Shown piece after piece: positions 1 through 7,800 of a stretch of DNA of 12,194 nucleotides. A model generated the notes under the pieces. The model did no database searches, was not told where the DNA came from, and saw nothing but the letters and a program-made list of their open reading frames with translations. The number at the start of each line of letters is the position of its first letter. The stretch's first letter is position 1. Where the stretch lies: assembly GCA_016935595.1 (NCBI GenBank), contig JAFGQQ010000363.1, forward strand, positions 1 through 12,194, written 5' to 3'. The position numbers and the translations under genes are program-made. Source of the DNA: Bacteroidales bacterium (GTDB lineage: Bacteria; Bacteroidota; Bacteroidia; Bacteroidales; UBA10428).

Positions 1-3
1 AAA

Positions 4-44
4 TTGTAACATATTAGTATATATTAATACTATTAATGTTATAA
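4..44. repeat. AT-rich inverted repeat upstream of the GH2 gene
   Basis: An imperfect hairpin can be drawn by eye. Bases 4-12 pair with 36-44 (including one G-T pair) and 15-20 pair with 27-32. A small internal loop (13-14 against 33-35) separates the two stems, and the terminal loop is 21-26. It ends about 55 bp before the GH2 start. It could be the terminator of a gene left of the window or part of the 5' control region of the hydrolase pair. It is almost pure A+T, so its stability is modest and chance symmetry is possible. The rest of 1-98 holds no gene and no recognisable promoter. Confidence 0.4.
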
Positions 45-98
45 ATAATTAAGAAAACAAGTATTATTTTTATTGTATAATTTTAATATGGATAATTA

Positions 99-2624
99 AT
101 GGCCATGAAATTTTTTAATTATTTAACAATAAAATCAGTTGTTATTGCTTCAATATTATTTTTTATTAACCTGGGTTTAATTTTTTCTCAAGAGTTTTTA
201 CAATATCGCAATAATTTTCAACTCCAGAACTGGAAATTTTATAAGGGAGATATAAATTCTGCAGGAAGCGGAGACTGGATTTCTTTAGAGGGATGGGAGG
301 ATATAACCATACCCCACACTTGGAATGCCAAAGATGTATTAACCGAAGGTCCTCGTTATTACCAGGGAATAGGCTGGTATCGCACGGAATTTAATTTGGA
401 AAGGAATGATAAGAATAATCGTTATTTTATCCGGTTTGAAGGTGTTTCGATGGTAGCCGATTTCTTTATTAACGGAGAATATTTGGGTAAACATAAAGGA
501 GGTTATTCAGCTTTTTGTTATGAGATAACGAATTATTTAAGGAATAATGAAATTAATCGAATTTCTGTAAGAGTTGATAATAGCTCACAAATGGATGTTG
601 CACCTTACGGAACTCACTTATATCCTCTTTTTGGAGGTATTTACCGACCTGTCAACGTATTCAGCACAGGTGAAATATGTATATCCCCGCTCGATTATGC
701 ATCGAGTGGAGTGTATATTAAGCCTGTTAAAGTCTCTGAAGAAGAAGCTGATATAGAGGTTGAAACATTGTTAAATTATCAATTATTGTCAACAATTACT
801 TCAAAATCTGATGAGCTTCTTCCACCTAAGGGTAAAAAGGGTATTGGATTATATGGTGAGTATTTTTCAAATAACGAATTTAAAGGAAAACCTGTTTATA
901 GTGTAGTTGACGAAGAAATTTCGTTTAATTATTTTAATGAAGGGCCTTTTGATGACATGCCCAATGATAATTTTTCGGCGATATGGACAGGGAGGTTTAT
1001 TCCTGAAAAAACAGGTAAATATAAATTTATTTTAAAAAGTGATGATGGCTCTAAATTTTATTTGGATAATGAATTAATCATTGATCACTGGGGTATGCAT
1101 GCAGCATGGGAAAAATCTAATGAGGTCTTTCTGGAAGCCGGAAAGGAGAAGCTTATTAAAATTGAATACAATGAATTTGGTGGTGAGGCATCAATTTTTT
1201 TTGGATGGATTTTTATGGATGAAGAAATTAAATCCTTTAATGGTGTCATTCAAACATCAATTGTTGACCAAACAGGGCAAGTAATTGAAGAAAAGAAACA
1301 AAATATCATCGTAAATAACAATCAACAATTAAAAAACATTCAAAAAATTCATTTAACTAATCCACATTTATGGAATGCAAAAGCCGATCCATATCTTTAT
1401 ACATTAAATGTTAAAATTATAGATAGATATGGAACTTTAATGGATGAAGTTGAACAACCGCTTGGTTTGCGTTATTTTAAAGTTGATAAAGAAAATGGTT
1501 TATTTTTAAACGGGAAACCTTATCATTTATATGGCGTTTGCCGGCACCAGGAATGGGAAGGACTCGGACCAGCACTTACTGAAAAAGAACATAAGAAGGA
1601 TTTTGAATTAATCATGGAGGTTGGTGCTAATGGAATGCGGTTAGCTCATTATCAACAGGCAGATTTGATGTATGCTTTGGCAGATAAAAACGGGCTGGTA
1701 GTTTGGGCAGAAATTCCGAATACTCCTGCATATAAGGGGGAATATAAACCTTACATGGAAAATTGTAAGGAACAATTAATTGAATTAATTAAACAAAACT
1801 ATAATCATCCATCAATCCTTTTTTGGGGTTTGTATAATGAAATTCCTATTCCTGCCGAAGATGTAAAATATTTACATGAAATCGCTAAAAACATTGATCC
1901 TTATCGCCTAACAACAGCTGCAGATTATACTCAACCTACTGACAGGCATTATGAAACCGACATTATGGCTTGGAACTGGTATTTTGGCTGGTATTACGAT
2001 AATTTTGATAAATATAATATTTGGTATAATAACCTTTATAAGGAATATCCTGATTTAACAGGTGGATTGAGTGAATATGGCGCGGGTGGATGCATAAGTC
2101 AGCAACAGGAGAATCCGCAAAGGCCTGATCCGACTTATGGCAGAGTTTTCCCTGAGCAATACCAGCGATTATACCACGAGGAAGTATGGAAAAATATTCA
2201 AAACAGGCATGACATCTGGTGTAAATTTATATGGAATATGTTTGATTTTAGCTGGACCAATGCATTTCGTGGCGACCGTCCATATATTAATCACAAGGGA
2301 TTAGTTACACATGACCGCCAAGTTAAAAAAGATGCATTTTACTTTTATAAAGCAAACTGGTCTGATGAACCGGTTTTATATATTTTAAGCCGGAGAAATA
2401 TTGAACATAATGATGAATTGGTCGCTGTTGAGGTATACACAAATCTTGATGAGGTTGAGTTGTATGCAAACGGGAAATTGATCTCTAAAAAGAAAATGGA
2501 ATCAGAAATTCATAAAATTGGATGGGAGAATATTCAACTAAAACCAGGTCGTAACTATATAAATGTAATTGGTTATAAAGGTAATATGAAATTTACCGAT
2601 AATTGTGAATGGATATATAGGTAA
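99..2624 (+). CDS. Exported glycoside hydrolase family 2 protein (beta-galactosidase/beta-glycosidase type) with nested PA14 domain
   Basis: An 841-residue secreted retaining beta-glycosidase that would remove terminal beta-linked sugars from an oligo- or polysaccharide. Residues 1-30 form a signal peptide (Lys4, then a long hydrophobic run ending near LIFSQ). About 35-190 is the GH2 jelly-roll sugar-binding domain (WISLEGW, IPHTWN, YYQGIGWYR, FGGIYRPV). The Ig-like domain begins near 195 and is interrupted by a PA14 domain at about 250-371 (GLYGEYFS, IWTGRF, LKSDDGSKFYLDN, FFGW), then resumes. The TIM barrel follows from about 460 (GVCRHQEWEGLG). The acid/base is expected at Glu581 (LYNEIP) and the nucleophile at Glu659 (LSEYGAGG), both present. 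The C-terminus is a beta-sandwich typical of Bacteroidota GH2 enzymes. An in-frame stop lies at 93-95; ATG 99 or ATG 105 could be the start, and both keep the signal peptide. Beta-galactosidase is likeliest, but beta-glucuronidase or another GH2 activity cannot be excluded. The GH97 gene follows after 81 bp. Confidence 0.93.
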   Translation: MAMKFFNYLTIKSVVIASILFFINLGLIFSQEFLQYRNNFQLQNWKFYKGDINSAGSGDWISLEGWEDITIPHTWNAKDVLTEGPRYYQGIGWYRTEFNLERNDKNNRYFIRFEGVSMVADFFINGEYLGKHKGGYSAFCYEITNYLRNNEINRISVRVDNSSQMDVAPYGTHLYPLFGGIYRPVNVFSTGEICISPLDYASSGVYIKPVKVSEEEADIEVETLLNYQLLSTITSKSDELLPPKGKKGIGLYGEYFSNNEFKGKPVYSVVDEEISFNYFNEGPFDDMPNDNFSAIWTGRFIPEKTGKYKFILKSDDGSKFYLDNELIIDHWGMHAAWEKSNEVFLEAGKEKLIKIEYNEFGGEASIFFGWIFMDEEIKSFNGVIQTSIVDQTGQVIEEKKQNIIVNNNQQLKNIQKIHLTNPHLWNAKADPYLYTLNVKIIDRYGTLMDEVEQPLGLRYFKVDKENGLFLNGKPYHLYGVCRHQEWEGLGPALTEKEHKKDFELIMEVGANGMRLAHYQQADLMYALADKNGLVVWAEIPNTPAYKGEYKPYMENCKEQLIELIKQNYNHPSILFWGLYNEIPIPAEDVKYLHEIAKNIDPYRLTTAADYTQPTDRHYETDIMAWNWYFGWYYDNFDKYNIWYNNLYKEYPDLTGGLSEYGAGGCISQQQENPQRPDPTYGRVFPEQYQRLYHEEVWKNIQNRHDIWCKFIWNMFDFSWTNAFRGDRPYINHKGLVTHDRQVKKDAFYFYKANWSDEPVLYILSRRNIEHNDELVAVEVYTNLDEVELYANGKLISKKKMESEIHKIGWENIQLKPGRNYINVIGYKGNMKFTDNCEWIYR

Positions 2625-2705
2625 AGTTAAAAGGTTGATTTAAATTTGTAAAATCATTACTTATTTTGATAAAATATAAATATTAAATATTTAAAAAACC
2701 AGAAA
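2625..2705 (+). promoter_or_regulatory. GH2-GH97 spacer with a possible Bacteroidota -7 box
   Basis: This 81-bp AT-rich spacer has no terminator-like hairpin with a T-tract, so read-through from the GH2 gene into GH97 is plausible. TAAATTTG at 2641-2648 matches the Bacteroidota -7 consensus TAnnTTTG, but I find no TTTG at the usual distance upstream for a -33 box, so an internal promoter is only possible. A 12-nt palindrome (TTAAATATTTAA, 2683-2694) and an A-rich stretch lie just before the ATG. Such A-rich leaders are the normal translation-initiation context in this phylum, where Shine-Dalgarno sequences are mostly missing. Confidence 0.25.
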
Positions 2706-4643
2706 ATGATACGTATTTTATTTTACATTATTTTATTTATTTTCTTCTATAATTCTTGCACATTGGAAGATGAGAACAATATCATTAAAAGTCCGGATAA
2801 AAAAATATCAGTTTCTTTTCATATTTCTAAAGAGAATAGGGCTTTTTATGATATTTATTTTGAAGATACTTTGCTTATGCAAAATTGTGAATTAGGTATT
2901 ATTAGAGAAGATGATAATTTTAGTAAAAATTTAATTCTTAAATCAATATCCCCTAAAGAATTTCTTATTGGAAATTACACAATGCTATATGGAAAAAGGA
3001 AAGAGATAATTTATAAAACCAATAAAAAAATATTTCATTTATCGAATTCAACAGGTGAGAAAATGGATATTATATTTCAGGTTTCAAACGATGGAATTGC
3101 CTTCAGATATTACTTTCCAGAAAGATCGGGGGACATAAAAACAATTATAAATGAAATTACAGCATTTAATTTTAATGAAGGAACGAAAGCATGGATACAG
3201 CCTATGTCTGAGTCAAAATCGGGCTGGTGTGAGGTTAATCCTTCGTATGAAGAAAATTATACTCAAGAAGTTGATATTAAGAATATTCCGAGAAATAAAG
3301 CTGGTTGGGTATTTCCGGCTTTATTCAAAACAGGAAACCATTGGATATTGCTATCAGAAACAGCTCCTGACCGTAATTATTGTGGTTGCAGGTTAATTCA
3401 TAACAAGGGGGAGAATTTATTGAGAATTGGATTTCCACAAAAAACAGAAAATTTTCCAGGGGGCAATGTTTTGCCAGAATCCACACTACCATGGTTTACT
3501 CCATGGAGAATAATAGCTCTAAGCAATAACCCTGGGTCAATTGTTGAATCAACATTAGGGACCGATTTAGCAAAGCCTTCTATTCTGGAGAATACGGCAT
3601 TTATAAAGCCTGGCAGGTCATCTTGGAGTTGGGTTTTGTTAAAAGATGATTCGACTGTTTATGATGTGCAAAAAAAGTTTATTGATTATTCTTCAGACAT
3701 GGGTTGGGAATATTGTTTAATTGATGCGGACTGGGATATAAAGATTGGATATGATAAAATTAAGGAATTAGCAGATTATGCAAAAACTAAAAATGTTGGA
3801 TTATCCTTATGGTATAATTCCTCGGGTGAGTGGAATAGTACCACTTATCATCCTAAAAGCATGTTAGTTACGTCAGATGATCGTGAAAAAGAATTTTCGA
3901 GGTTAAAGGAAATGGGAATAAAAGGCGTTAAGGTAGATTTTTTTGGAGGTGATGGGCAATCGATGATGGCTTATTATCAGGATATTTTTGAAGATGCAGC
4001 GAAGTATGAACTAATGGTTAATTGCCATGGCTCTACAATTCCAAGAGGATGGCAACGCACATATCCGAATTTAATGAGCATGGAAGCCATAAGGGGATTT
4101 GAATTTGTTACTTTCGAGCAAAGCAATGCTAATCTGCAAGCAACAAAATGCTGCCTAATACCTTTTACCCGGAACGCCTTCGATCCAATGGATTTTACCC
4201 CAGTTTGTTTTTCTGAAGTACCAAATATAAATCGAAAAACATCAAATGCTTTTGAATTAGCTCTGTCGGTTATATTTCTTTCAGGTATTCAGCATTATGC
4301 TGAAATTCCGGGGGGAATGGCAAAAGTTCCTGATTATGTAAAACAATTAATGAAAGAAATACCTGTTATATGGGAAGATACCAAGTTTATTGATGGTTAT
4401 CCGGGAAAATTTGTGATTATTGCACGAAAAACCCATAATGTCTGGTATGTAGCGGGAATCAATGCTAATAATGTAACAATAGATATAAATTTAATACTCC
4501 CTTTTATTAAAAATAAAAACGGAATTTTAGTTACTGATGGAGATAATAACCGTTCTTTCAAGATGTTAGATATTCAGCTTGATGAAAATAATACATATAA
4601 CATTTCTATTAACTCGAAAGGAGGATTTGTTTTAAAATTTTAA
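2706..4643 (+). CDS. Glycoside hydrolase family 97 lipoprotein, retaining (alpha-galactosidase-like) branch
   Basis: A 645-residue GH97 enzyme, of usual family length, acting on alpha-linked sugars. The N-terminus is a hydrophobic signal ending in FFYNSC. Cys18 is a plausible, non-canonical lipobox cysteine, so the protein is probably a lipid-anchored outer-membrane or periplasmic enzyme. About 25-270 is the GH97 beta-sandwich (IKSPDKKISVSF, VSNDGIAFRYYFPE). About 290-540 is the catalytic barrel (GWEYCLIDADWD, LSLWYNSSGEW, GVKVDFFGGDG, RGWQRTYPNLMSMEA). The rest is the C-terminal beta domain. The family has two mechanisms. Inverting SusB-type alpha-glucosidases use glutamate bases, whereas retaining members such as the Bacteroides alpha-galactosidase BT1871 use an Asp nucleophile in a VDF context and a downstream Glu acid/base. 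Here Asp411 (VKVDFF) and Glu460 (MSMEAIRG) fit the retaining type. The substrate (alpha-galactoside, or beta-L-arabinopyranoside as in some relatives) is inferred. With the upstream GH2 gene it probably forms a degradation operon. Confidence 0.92.
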   Translation: MIRILFYIILFIFFYNSCTLEDENNIIKSPDKKISVSFHISKENRAFYDIYFEDTLLMQNCELGIIREDDNFSKNLILKSISPKEFLIGNYTMLYGKRKEIIYKTNKKIFHLSNSTGEKMDIIFQVSNDGIAFRYYFPERSGDIKTIINEITAFNFNEGTKAWIQPMSESKSGWCEVNPSYEENYTQEVDIKNIPRNKAGWVFPALFKTGNHWILLSETAPDRNYCGCRLIHNKGENLLRIGFPQKTENFPGGNVLPESTLPWFTPWRIIALSNNPGSIVESTLGTDLAKPSILENTAFIKPGRSSWSWVLLKDDSTVYDVQKKFIDYSSDMGWEYCLIDADWDIKIGYDKIKELADYAKTKNVGLSLWYNSSGEWNSTTYHPKSMLVTSDDREKEFSRLKEMGIKGVKVDFFGGDGQSMMAYYQDIFEDAAKYELMVNCHGSTIPRGWQRTYPNLMSMEAIRGFEFVTFEQSNANLQATKCCLIPFTRNAFDPMDFTPVCFSEVPNINRKTSNAFELALSVIFLSGIQHYAEIPGGMAKVPDYVKQLMKEIPVIWEDTKFIDGYPGKFVIIARKTHNVWYVAGINANNVTIDINLILPFIKNKNGILVTDGDNNRSFKMLDIQLDENNTYNISINSKGGFVLKF

Positions 4644-4653
4644 TCCTCCTTCG
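4615..4653 (+). terminator. Stem-loop straddling the GH97 stop codon
   Basis: The left arm 4615-4627 (CGAAAGGAGGATT) pairs with the right arm 4642-4653 (AATCCTCCTTCG). That gives 12 base pairs with one bulged A and a 14-nt AT-rich loop. The stop codon TAA (4641-4643) sits at the loop/right-arm junction. No T-tract follows on either strand, so it is not a textbook intrinsic terminator. It more likely protects the 3' end of the mRNA or aids termination together with the structure at 4771-4819. It is listed as a terminator only as the nearest type. Confidence 0.45.
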
Positions 4654-4770
4654 CGTTCCGCTCCTCGCCTTCGCGAAGCTATGGCGGAGCGAGGTCGGCG
4701 GACGAGAAGTGTGGTACAATTCCTCGCAGCTTGTCGCTTGCACAATAGCTTCAGCAACGGAGCACTGCGG
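4651..4770. repeat. GC-rich, inverted-repeat-rich island of unknown origin
   Basis: By hand count 4651-4800 contains 89 G/C in 150 bases (59 %), and 4651-4710 has 40 in 60 (67 %). The last 60 bases of the preceding line (4561-4620) have 15 (25 %). Structures visible are a perfect palindrome CTTCGCGAAG (4669-4678), CGCTCC (4659-4664) against GGAGCG (4686-4691), and CCTCGC (4663-4668) against GCGAGG (4689-4694). CCTCGC recurs at 4722-4727. These arms overlap, so alternative folds compete. I see no credible gene: open frames through it are short and continue as antisense of the kinase gene. It resembles an intergenic repeat element of the REP/MITE kind or a remnant of inserted DNA, but I cannot identify a family. 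Confidence 0.45.
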
Positions 4771-4819
4771 AAAAAAGGGTACAGGGCTTGCCCTGGGGTT
4801 TAATACCTTTTATTTTTTT
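4771..4819. terminator. Bidirectional intrinsic terminator between convergent genes
   Basis: The core hairpin is CAGGG-CTTG-CCCTG at 4782-4795, with an outer GGTA (4778-4781)/TACC (4804-4807) pairing. On the left it is preceded by six A's (4771-4776), which read as a T-tract for leftward transcription coming off the histidine kinase gene. On the right it is followed by a T-rich run (4808-4819) serving rightward transcription from the GH97 gene. The right-hand T-run overlaps the last codons (Gly-Lys-Lys-stop) of the kinase gene, so the kinase coding end doubles as part of the terminator. Confidence 0.65.
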
Positions 4820-7800
4820 CCCAACGGTAAAGTGAAACTAAAAATGCTTCCCTGTCCAGGTTTACTTTCAATATTAAGCTTGCCGTTATTTCTTTCTACA
4901 AATTCTTTGCATAAAACAAGCCCTAAAGCTGATCCTTTTTCACCTTCAGTTCCAACTCTCGAATCTGTATGGTTTAAATTAAATATATTTTCTATAGTAT
5001 CTTTTTCCATGCCTATTCCTGTATCCTGAATAGTTATTTTTGAGAAATCATTTAAATTTTCAACATTTACAAATATTTTTCCGCCTCTTGGGGTATATTT
5101 TATGGCATTATCCAGTAAGTTTCTTATAATTGTTCTAACCATGTCTTCATCAGCAAATACTTCTGCTTCAACTGATTCTTTAAAAATGATTTCAATCTGT
5201 TTTTTATCAGAGATATTGTGTAGTAAATAAATAATATCTTTTATTAAAGTATTAAGAGATAGTTTTACAGGATGATAATCGATTTTATCGGTTTGTGTTC
5301 TTGCCCATTTAAATAAATTCTCGAGCAAATCATACACCCTTCTCGATGATAGGTTTATATTATCAACAATTTCAAGTTTTTCTTCGTTAGTTAATTCATC
5401 GTACGAATCTCTAAGTATGTCAGAAAATCCTAAAATTGAATTAAAAGGATTTCTTAAATCATGTGCTATTATCGAAAATAGTTTATCTTTAGTCGAATTA
5501 AGCAATTTTAATTCTTCGTTGGCTTTCGAAAGATTCTCAGTTTGTTGTTTTAGTTCTTCTGCCTGTTCTTGAATTCTTTCTTGTCTTTCAATAAGTTGTT
5601 TATACGCATGGTCTAAATCGTTTTTTTGATCTTCCAGGAGTATATTTTTCTCTCTTAATTCGGTTGTTCTTTTTTTAACTTGCCTGGCTAAGGTTAATCG
5701 TTGTTTTCTTAATTGAGTTGTTCGGGTAAGATTATAAGTTAGTAGTAATATTAAGATGATTATTCCAAGAATTATTCTAAACCACCAGGTCTTCCACCAG
5801 GGTGGTAAAATTGTCAGTTTAATTGAAGTCCCTTTTTCATTCCAGTAATCATCGTTATTCGAGGCTTTTACTTTAAAAACATAATTACCGGGATCAAGAT
5901 TAGTATATGTAGCTTCACGTTTATTTCCAACATAGTGCCACCCATTATCAAATCCTTCCATTATATAGGCATATTGATTTTTTTCAGGATGTATCATATT
6001 GATAGCTACAAATTCGAAAGTAATAATGTTTTGTTTGTGCTCTAATGTAATTTCTTCTGTTACACTTATATGCTTTTTCAATACTGAGTTTTTATTATAT
6101 TCGGTAACTTCTTCATTAAATAATTTAAAGTTTGTAATGACTACTTTTGGAATATATGTATTGTAATGAATATTATCAGGATTAAAATAATTAACACCGT
6201 TTATTCCCCCGAAAAATAGCTTATCATTATTTTTATAACAAGATCTGTTGTTATATTCTTTTGAGGTTAAATCGTCAGAAATATCAAAATTTTTAACGGT
6301 TTTACTTTTTGAATTTAAAACTGATAAACCGCTTAGTGTACTAACCCAAATATTATTTTTATTGTCTTCAAGAATTGCACAAATATGGGAATTAGCAAAT
6401 CCTTTAGTGAACCTGGTAAAATTATTTTTTCCCCTGTTGTATAAATTTAATCCATCACCTGTTCCAACCCATATCCGATTTTTCGAATCTTCATATAAAG
6501 ATGTTATTTCATCATTACTTAAACTATTTGTGTCATTTTCATCAAAATAAAAAACGTGGAATGTGTTTTCACCCTTTTTTAAAAGGTTCAAACGCCAAAC
6601 TGTAGCTACCCAGATATTTTCTTGGGAATCGTGAAGCACCTGGAAAGACCAATCATTAGACAGGCCATTATCTTCGTAATTATAATGGTAAAATATTTGT
6701 TTTTCCTTGTCGAACTTGTCTATGCCCTTTCCATGCACAACAAGCCATAAATTACCATGATTGTCTTCAGTAATTGATCTAACATCATTATTTGCAATAC
6801 TTTTAGGATTATCAGGATCGTGAAGATATGCCAAAAAGTGTTTGGTCTTTTCATCAAAATATTGTAATCCGCCCATATGGCTTCCAATCCACATTATATC
6901 ATCCTTATCTTTAAATAAGGCGAGTGTTGCACCTTTCCCGATACTATATTTATTGTCCGGTTGATTGTTAAAAGTCATTATTTTCTTTTCTTTCCAGCAA
7001 AAAATGTCAACACCGTTTGATGCGTTGCCTAACCAAAGATTTCCTTCACCATCTTCACAGATTGCTGTAATATTATTATTTGATGGGCGCCAGAATTTAT
7101 CTTCATTAAAGTTATTAAATCCTTTTGGAACAATTCTTAAACCTATTCCTCCTGGTGAATGCAATGTCCAGTAATTACCCTGAATATCTTGAAATATTGA
7201 TAATATCGACGATTTCAAAGAATATTTTATATCTATATCAGGTATATAAGAATAGAAAATATCGAGTTTTTCATCATATAAGTTTAATCCTACATAATCG
7301 CATGTCCAAATTCTTTTATTATTATCAATATAAGCTACCTTGGCATTAATTTGATATGGATCGTTCACCGGATATCTTTTAAAAGTTTTGGTATTTATAT
7401 TAAAGCTGTTTATACCTCCACCTGATGTTGCAATCCATAAAATACTATCCTTCAACGCTATGCCCATTGGAGAATTATCACTTATACTATTCTTGTTATT
7501 TTTATCATAAAAATATTTTTCAATTTTTTCATTCTCTAAATCATAATATAATAATCCTCCTTCTTTTATGGTTCCAATCCAGATATTATTCTTTTTATCG
7601 AAAATAAATTTATTAATTTCCCCTTTGTCAATTTTAATTAATTCTATAAACTTTTCATTTTGAAGATCATAATTATAAATGCTTTGAAGTGTACTAACAT
7701 GAATAATGCCATTTTTATTTTCATTAATGCAACTGATCGTAAATTCAGAAAGCCCTGAGGGCAATTTCTCGTTCGCAATTTGTTTAAAAGTATCATAATT

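Noticed and set aside
2641..2648. TAAATTTG as a firm internal promoter for GH97
   Set aside because: It matches the -7 consensus, but no -33 TTTG is found at the normal distance, so it is recorded only as a weak possibility in the spacer entry.
4651..4770. A tRNA or other known RNA gene in the GC-rich island
   Set aside because: No cloverleaf, T-arm consensus or CCA end can be traced; only overlapping simple hairpins are visible.
4709..5029. A 106-residue open frame on the plus strand starting in the GC-rich island
   Set aside because: Most of it is antisense to the kinase's HATPase_c coding region, and its composition follows that gene. The first 30 residues come from the structured island. 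No family resemblance could be recognised.
6248..7607. Plus-strand open frames of 60-100 residues inside the kinase region
   Set aside because: They are antisense shadows of the propeller repeats; the recurring Trp-Ile-Gly-Thr codons on the other strand keep these frames open.
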